A DNA stretch of 64,000 bases from Sandaracinobacteroides saxicola (lineage in GTDB: Bacteria > Pseudomonadota > Alphaproteobacteria > Sphingomonadales > Sphingomonadaceae): assembly GCF_014117445.1 (NCBI RefSeq), contig NZ_CP059851.1:1922001-1986000 (forward strand), in the 5' to 3' direction. The translations under genes and the position numbers were made by a program. Positions 60,888 to 64,000 of this stretch are shown here, one piece after another. Positions within the stretch are counted from its first letter, which is position 1. Every line of letters begins with the position of its first letter. A model generated the notes under the pieces. It was not told where the DNA came from. It saw only the letters and a program-made list of their open reading frames with translations, and did no database searches.

Positions 60888-62263
60888 CCGATTTCGAAGC
60901 GCTGCTGCTGCCGGACAGTGGCGGCGAGGCCGGCACGCTCCAGCTGCTCGACCGCGAGACGCTGGAACGGCTGCGCCCGGGCCTTTCCGCCACCGCCCGC
61001 GCCGCGCTGGAGGCCGCGGGCTTCACCGGCGAACCCGACAGCATCGCCTGGATGGGCGAGCGGGACTGGGCGGTCGGCGTGCGCGACCCCGCCCGACCCG
61101 GCCGCTGGTGCCTCGCCGCCGCCGCCGGCAAACTGCCGCCCGGCCGCTACCGCCTCCAAAGCGTTCTCGGCTTCGCCGGCCTGGGCAATGCCGCGCACGG
61201 CTGGCTGATGGCGCAGCACCGCTTCACCCGCTACCGCAAGGCCGAACCCGAGGGTGCGCGCGTCCTGCTGACCGAGGCGATCGCCGCCATCGCCCCCGCC
61301 GTCGCCATGGCGCAGGCCAGCGCCCTTGTCCGCGACCTCACCGATACTCCCGCCAACGACATGGGCCCCGCCGAGGTCGAGGCCGCCGCCCGCAGCGTCG
61401 CCACCCGCCACGGCGCCGCCATGGAGGCGGTGAAGGGCGAGGCGCTGCTCGACGCCAACTTTCCCGCCATCCACGCCGTCGGTCGCGCCTCGCCCCGCGC
61501 CCCGCGCCTGGTCCGGCTCGACTGGGGCGACCCGCGCCACCCGCAGCTCACGCTCGTCGGCAAGGGCATCTGCTTCGATAGCGGAGGCCTCAACATCAAG
61601 CCGGGCAGCGGCATGGCGCTCATGAAAAAGGACATGGGTGGCGCCGCCCACGCCCTCGCCCTCGCCGGCCTGGTCATGGGCGCCTCGCTCCCCGTCCGTC
61701 TCACCCTGCTGCTCGCCGTCGCCGACAACGCCATCAGCGGCGACGCCATGCGCCCCGGCGACATCCTCGCCACCCGCAAGGGCCTCAGCGTCGAGATCGG
61801 CAACACCGACGCCGAAGGCCGCCTGGTGCTCGCCGATGCGCTGGCACTCGCCGCCGAAGATCGCCCCGCGCTGCTGATGGATTTCGCCACCCTCACCGGC
61901 GCCGCCCGCGTCGCGCTCGGCCCCGAGCTGCCGGCGCTGTTCAGCAACAACGCCGCCCTCGCCGCCGACCTCATCGCCGCCGGCAGCACCGCGGAGGACC
62001 CGCTCTGGCAGCTGCCGCTCTGGCAGAATTACCGCAGTCTGTTCAAATCCGCCATTGCCGACCTCAACAACAATTCGGACAGCGGCTTTGCCGGCGCCAT
62101 CGTCGCCGCGCTGTTCCTGGAACGCTTCGTCGCAGCCGACCTCCCCTGGGCGCACATCGACCTCTACGCCTGGAACGGCACCGTAAAACCCGGCCGGCCC
62201 AAGGGCGGCGCCGAGATGACGCTCGCCGCCTGCTTCACCCTTTTGAAACAGCGCTTCCAATGA
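60884..62263 (+). CDS. Leucyl aminopeptidase-family protease (M17)
   Basis: A 459-residue M17 enzyme. The metal and catalytic motifs are clear: GKGICFDSGGLNIKPG, MKKDMGGAAHAL, IGNTDAEGRLVLADAL (the NTDAEGRL box), and SGFAGAIVAALFLERFV. It releases N-terminal amino acids in the cytoplasm. The N-terminal domain (about 150 residues) is the usual variable one. It is coupled to hemB upstream and to the NlpC/P60 gene downstream (ATGA). Confidence 0.92.
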   Translation: MTDFEALLLPDSGGEAGTLQLLDRETLERLRPGLSATARAALEAAGFTGEPDSIAWMGERDWAVGVRDPARPGRWCLAAAAGKLPPGRYRLQSVLGFAGLGNAAHGWLMAQHRFTRYRKAEPEGARVLLTEAIAAIAPAVAMAQASALVRDLTDTPANDMGPAEVEAAARSVATRHGAAMEAVKGEALLDANFPAIHAVGRASPRAPRLVRLDWGDPRHPQLTLVGKGICFDSGGLNIKPGSGMALMKKDMGGAAHALALAGLVMGASLPVRLTLLLAVADNAISGDAMRPGDILATRKGLSVEIGNTDAEGRLVLADALALAAEDRPALLMDFATLTGAARVALGPELPALFSNNAALAADLIAAGSTAEDPLWQLPLWQNYRSLFKSAIADLNNNSDSGFAGAIVAALFLERFVAADLPWAHIDLYAWNGTVKPGRPKGGAEMTLAACFTLLKQRFQ

Positions 62264-63141
62264 GCAGCCTGACCAGCCGCATTGCCGGACCGCGCGTCGC
62301 CGACCGCCTCGGCCCGCTCGACCCGCGCGAGGCCGCCTGGCGCCCCGACCTCGCCGACATCGCGCTCGCCGACCGCATCGCGGTGCCCAACTATGTCAAA
62401 CCCGTGCCGCACCGCCTCTCCGCCGTCCGCGCGCCGCTGCACATCGCGCCAGACGCCGCGGCCACCGCCGCCAGCGAACTGCTGCACGGCGAGGCCTTCG
62501 CCGTCCTCGAAATCCAGAATGGCTGGGCCTGGGGCTATGGCCTGCACGACCATTATGTCGGCTATCTCCGCGCCGACACGCTCGGCCCCGACCGCCCGGT
62601 CAGCCACCGCATCGGCCCCGGCGACGCGCTGCTGTTCGCCGACCCGCGGGTGAAGGCCGCCGTCGTCGGCACGCTGCCCATGGGCGCCGAAATCGAGGCC
62701 TTCGAGCATGACGAGCGCTTCATGCGCCTCCTCGACGGCCGCTTCATCCACCGCCGCCACCTGCTGCCGCTCACCGGACACCCCCGCGCCGACTGGATCG
62801 GCCTCGCGCAGTCCTTCCTCGGCGCGCCCTATCAATGGGGAGGGCGCAGCCGCGCCGGCGTCGATTGCTCCGGGCTGCTCCAGGTCGCCGCCGGCCTCAC
62901 CGGGCGCCCCCTGCGCCGCGACAGCGACATGCAGTTTGCCGACGCCGCCACGCCGCTGGAGCAGCCCGAACGCGGCGCCATCGCCTATTGGCCCGGCCAC
63001 ATCGGCGTGATGCTCGACGCCACCACCCTGCTGCACGCCAACGCCCACTGGATGACGGTCGTCGCCGAGCCGCTGGCGGATGTCATCGCCCGCGCCGCCG
63101 CCGGCGAGGGCCCCGCCGAACCCCGGTTCAAGCATTTGTAA
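62260..63141 (+). CDS. NlpC/P60 peptidase with SH3 domains
   Basis: A 293-residue cell-wall peptidase. Residues ~50-170 look like two SH3-type modules (LHIAPDAAATAASELLHGEAF..GWAWGYGLHDHYVGYL, then AAVVGTLPMGAEIE). The C-terminal NlpC/P60 domain has the catalytic cysteine in GVDCSGLLQ, histidine in WPGHIGVMLD and a third polar residue (HANAHWM). No signal peptide is evident, so its route to peptidoglycan is unclear. Coupled to the aminopeptidase gene; the pair recurs in sphingomonads (general knowledge). Confidence 0.88.
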   Translation: MSSLTSRIAGPRVADRLGPLDPREAAWRPDLADIALADRIAVPNYVKPVPHRLSAVRAPLHIAPDAAATAASELLHGEAFAVLEIQNGWAWGYGLHDHYVGYLRADTLGPDRPVSHRIGPGDALLFADPRVKAAVVGTLPMGAEIEAFEHDERFMRLLDGRFIHRRHLLPLTGHPRADWIGLAQSFLGAPYQWGGRSRAGVDCSGLLQVAAGLTGRPLRRDSDMQFADAATPLEQPERGAIAYWPGHIGVMLDATTLLHANAHWMTVVAEPLADVIARAAAGEGPAEPRFKHL

Positions 63142-63286
63142 CATCCCGCTTTTGCCGCTTGCTCCCGTGCCGGCTTTGACATATGGCAGCGCCACGATGG
63201 CCGCTCAGGGGTGAGGGGTCATCGGCACGGTCCGGGCGACCATGTGGCAATGGCGGTCGGGCCTGCCGAGGGCAGGGAGCGGCATT

Positions 63287-63772
63287 GTGTCAGAGGCCAA
63301 ATCGCGGATCGATACGTCCGACATCTTCGATGACAAGGGCCTGATGGCCGAACTGGCGCGGCTGGAATTGCCCCCCAACTATCGTCCCCACGCCGACGAG
63401 GAGTTCATGTCCGAACGGCAGCTCGCCTATTTCAAGGCCAAGCTGCTGAAATGGAAAGCCGACATCCTGGAAGAGTCGAAGGCGACGCTGGCCGTCCTGC
63501 AATCCGAACCGCTGCGGGAGCCGGATTCGACCGACCGCGCCTCCAGCGAGACCGACTGGGGCATCGAACTGCGCACCCGCGACCGCCAGCGCAAGCTGAT
63601 CGGCAAGATCGATTCCGCCCTGCGCCGGATCGACAGCGGCGACTATGGCTATTGCGAGATCAGCGGCGAACCCATCTCGCTCGGTCGGCTCGAAGCCCGC
63701 CCGATCGCCACCATGACGCTGGAAGCACAGGAAAAACACGAGCGCGAGGAACGCGTCTCCCGCGACGATTAA
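63287..63772 (+). CDS. dksA: DksA-type RNA polymerase-binding transcription factor
   Basis: A 161-residue protein from GTG 63287 (AGGGAG 8 bases before it; the ATG at 63242 would add 15 unlikely residues). The coiled-coil part carries LPPNYRPHADEEFMSERQLAYFKAKL and the DxxD-like tip region (DRASSETDWGIELRTRDR). The C-terminal globular part, GDYGYCEISGEPISLGRLEARPI, has only one of the four zinc cysteines, the low-cysteine form of alphaproteobacterial DksA. It acts with ppGpp on RNA polymerase. It is convergent with the YdcH-like gene. Confidence 0.93.
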   Translation: MSEAKSRIDTSDIFDDKGLMAELARLELPPNYRPHADEEFMSERQLAYFKAKLLKWKADILEESKATLAVLQSEPLREPDSTDRASSETDWGIELRTRDRQRKLIGKIDSALRRIDSGDYGYCEISGEPISLGRLEARPIATMTLEAQEKHEREERVSRDD

Positions 63773-63775
63773 TTC

Positions 63776-63934
63776 TCACCCCGCGTGCTGCATCTGATCC
63801 TTCAGCCGCAGCTTCTCCCGTTTCAGTCGGGCAAGCAGGCTTTCATCGGGATGCGGGCGATGGCTTTCGGTATGGATCTGCGCTTCGATCGAGGCATGGC
63901 GGGTTGAAAGGGCGGCGAGATGCGCGCTGGCCAT
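63776..63934 (-). CDS. YdcH-like small protein (DUF465)
   Basis: A 52-residue protein starting at ATG 63934, with AGGAAAGG upstream. It begins MASAHLAALSTRHASIEAQI and continues with ESLLARLKREKLRLKDQM, the DUF465/YdcH pattern of a helical hairpin of about 50-70 residues (H-x-x-L-dxxI and LKxxKLxLKD). These proteins are abundant in alphaproteobacteria and of unknown function. It is only 3 bases from the dksA stop on the other strand. Confidence 0.82.
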   Translation of the reverse strand: MASAHLAALSTRHASIEAQIHTESHRPHPDESLLARLKREKLRLKDQMQHAG

Positions 63935-64000
63935 CGTGAAAAGCCTTTCCTGTCTGTCGCCGGTCGATGCCGGGCCAAGAGTAAATCATGATGCCCGGCG

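Overview
The window is a high-GC bacterial chromosome segment, coding on nearly every base on both strands. It most resembles Sphingomonadales (Alphaproteobacteria). The support is gene content and order: an alphaproteobacterial DksA that has lost most zinc ligands, a UrcA-family protein, anmK divergent from tyrS, bamD-recN, sdhE-mfd, acpS-lepB, and a tandem pair of cysteine desulfurases with a ferredoxin. Palindromic intergenic repeats of the sphingomonad/alphaproteobacterial kind add to this. The genus cannot be fixed from the sequence.

Layout. 1-3.1 kb: end of a hydantoinase/oxoprolinase (HyuA...HyuB) locus with a lipocalin-like protein and a secreted protein in between. 3.1-6.8 kb (minus): Kef-type antiporter, IscU/NifU-like scaffold, DUF3298-type secreted protein and TonB. 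7.0-9.5 kb (minus): ferredoxin and two tandem cysteine desulfurases. 9.6-20 kb: hydrolase, CsbD, anmK/tyrS, PPIase, Sel1 protein, recG, sdhE and mfd. 20.3-26 kb: recN, bamD, RNA ligase-like protein, M48 protease, DsbA-like protein and a PIN toxin-antitoxin pair. 26-35 kb: rpsD, rpoZ, the (p)ppGpp synthetase/hydrolase, a CsgG-like secreted protein, pyrE, a two-gene accessory cassette, pdxJ, acpS and lepB. 35.6-43.6 kb: a two-component system with a sigma-54 activator, divergent from a urcA-macA-macB-ftsX-type efflux operon. 43.7-53.6 kb: a second PIN toxin-antitoxin pair, moaA, nadK, lipase, rppH, then a small-molecule catabolism block (phytanoyl-CoA-type dioxygenase, lipocalin-like protein, hydrolase, VOC protein, isocitrate-lyase-like and isochorismatase-like enzymes). 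53.8-64 kb: a TPR protein with near-identical repeats, queE, a tightly overlapping minus-strand cluster, hemB, leucyl aminopeptidase, NlpC/P60 peptidase, dksA and a short YdcH-like gene.

The most interesting signals are mostly non-coding. (1) Two copies (10321-10449, 30708-30854) of a long rod-shaped imperfect palindrome show compensatory base-pair changes and conserved internal loops. (2) Five mosaics of a 3'-end module carry a constant linker between hairpins whose sequence differs at each site. (3) A complete sigma-54 control region holds two tandem TGTYCG-N4-CGGACA sites and a TGGCACG-N4-CTGCA promoter between the response regulator and the urcA-efflux operon. (4) A promoter-equipped accessory cassette (32571-33389) pairs a DUF1508-like small protein with a conserved protein of possible nucleotide-binding or TIR/deoxyribosyltransferase-like fold. 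No tRNA, rRNA, CRISPR array, prophage or insertion sequence was recognised.
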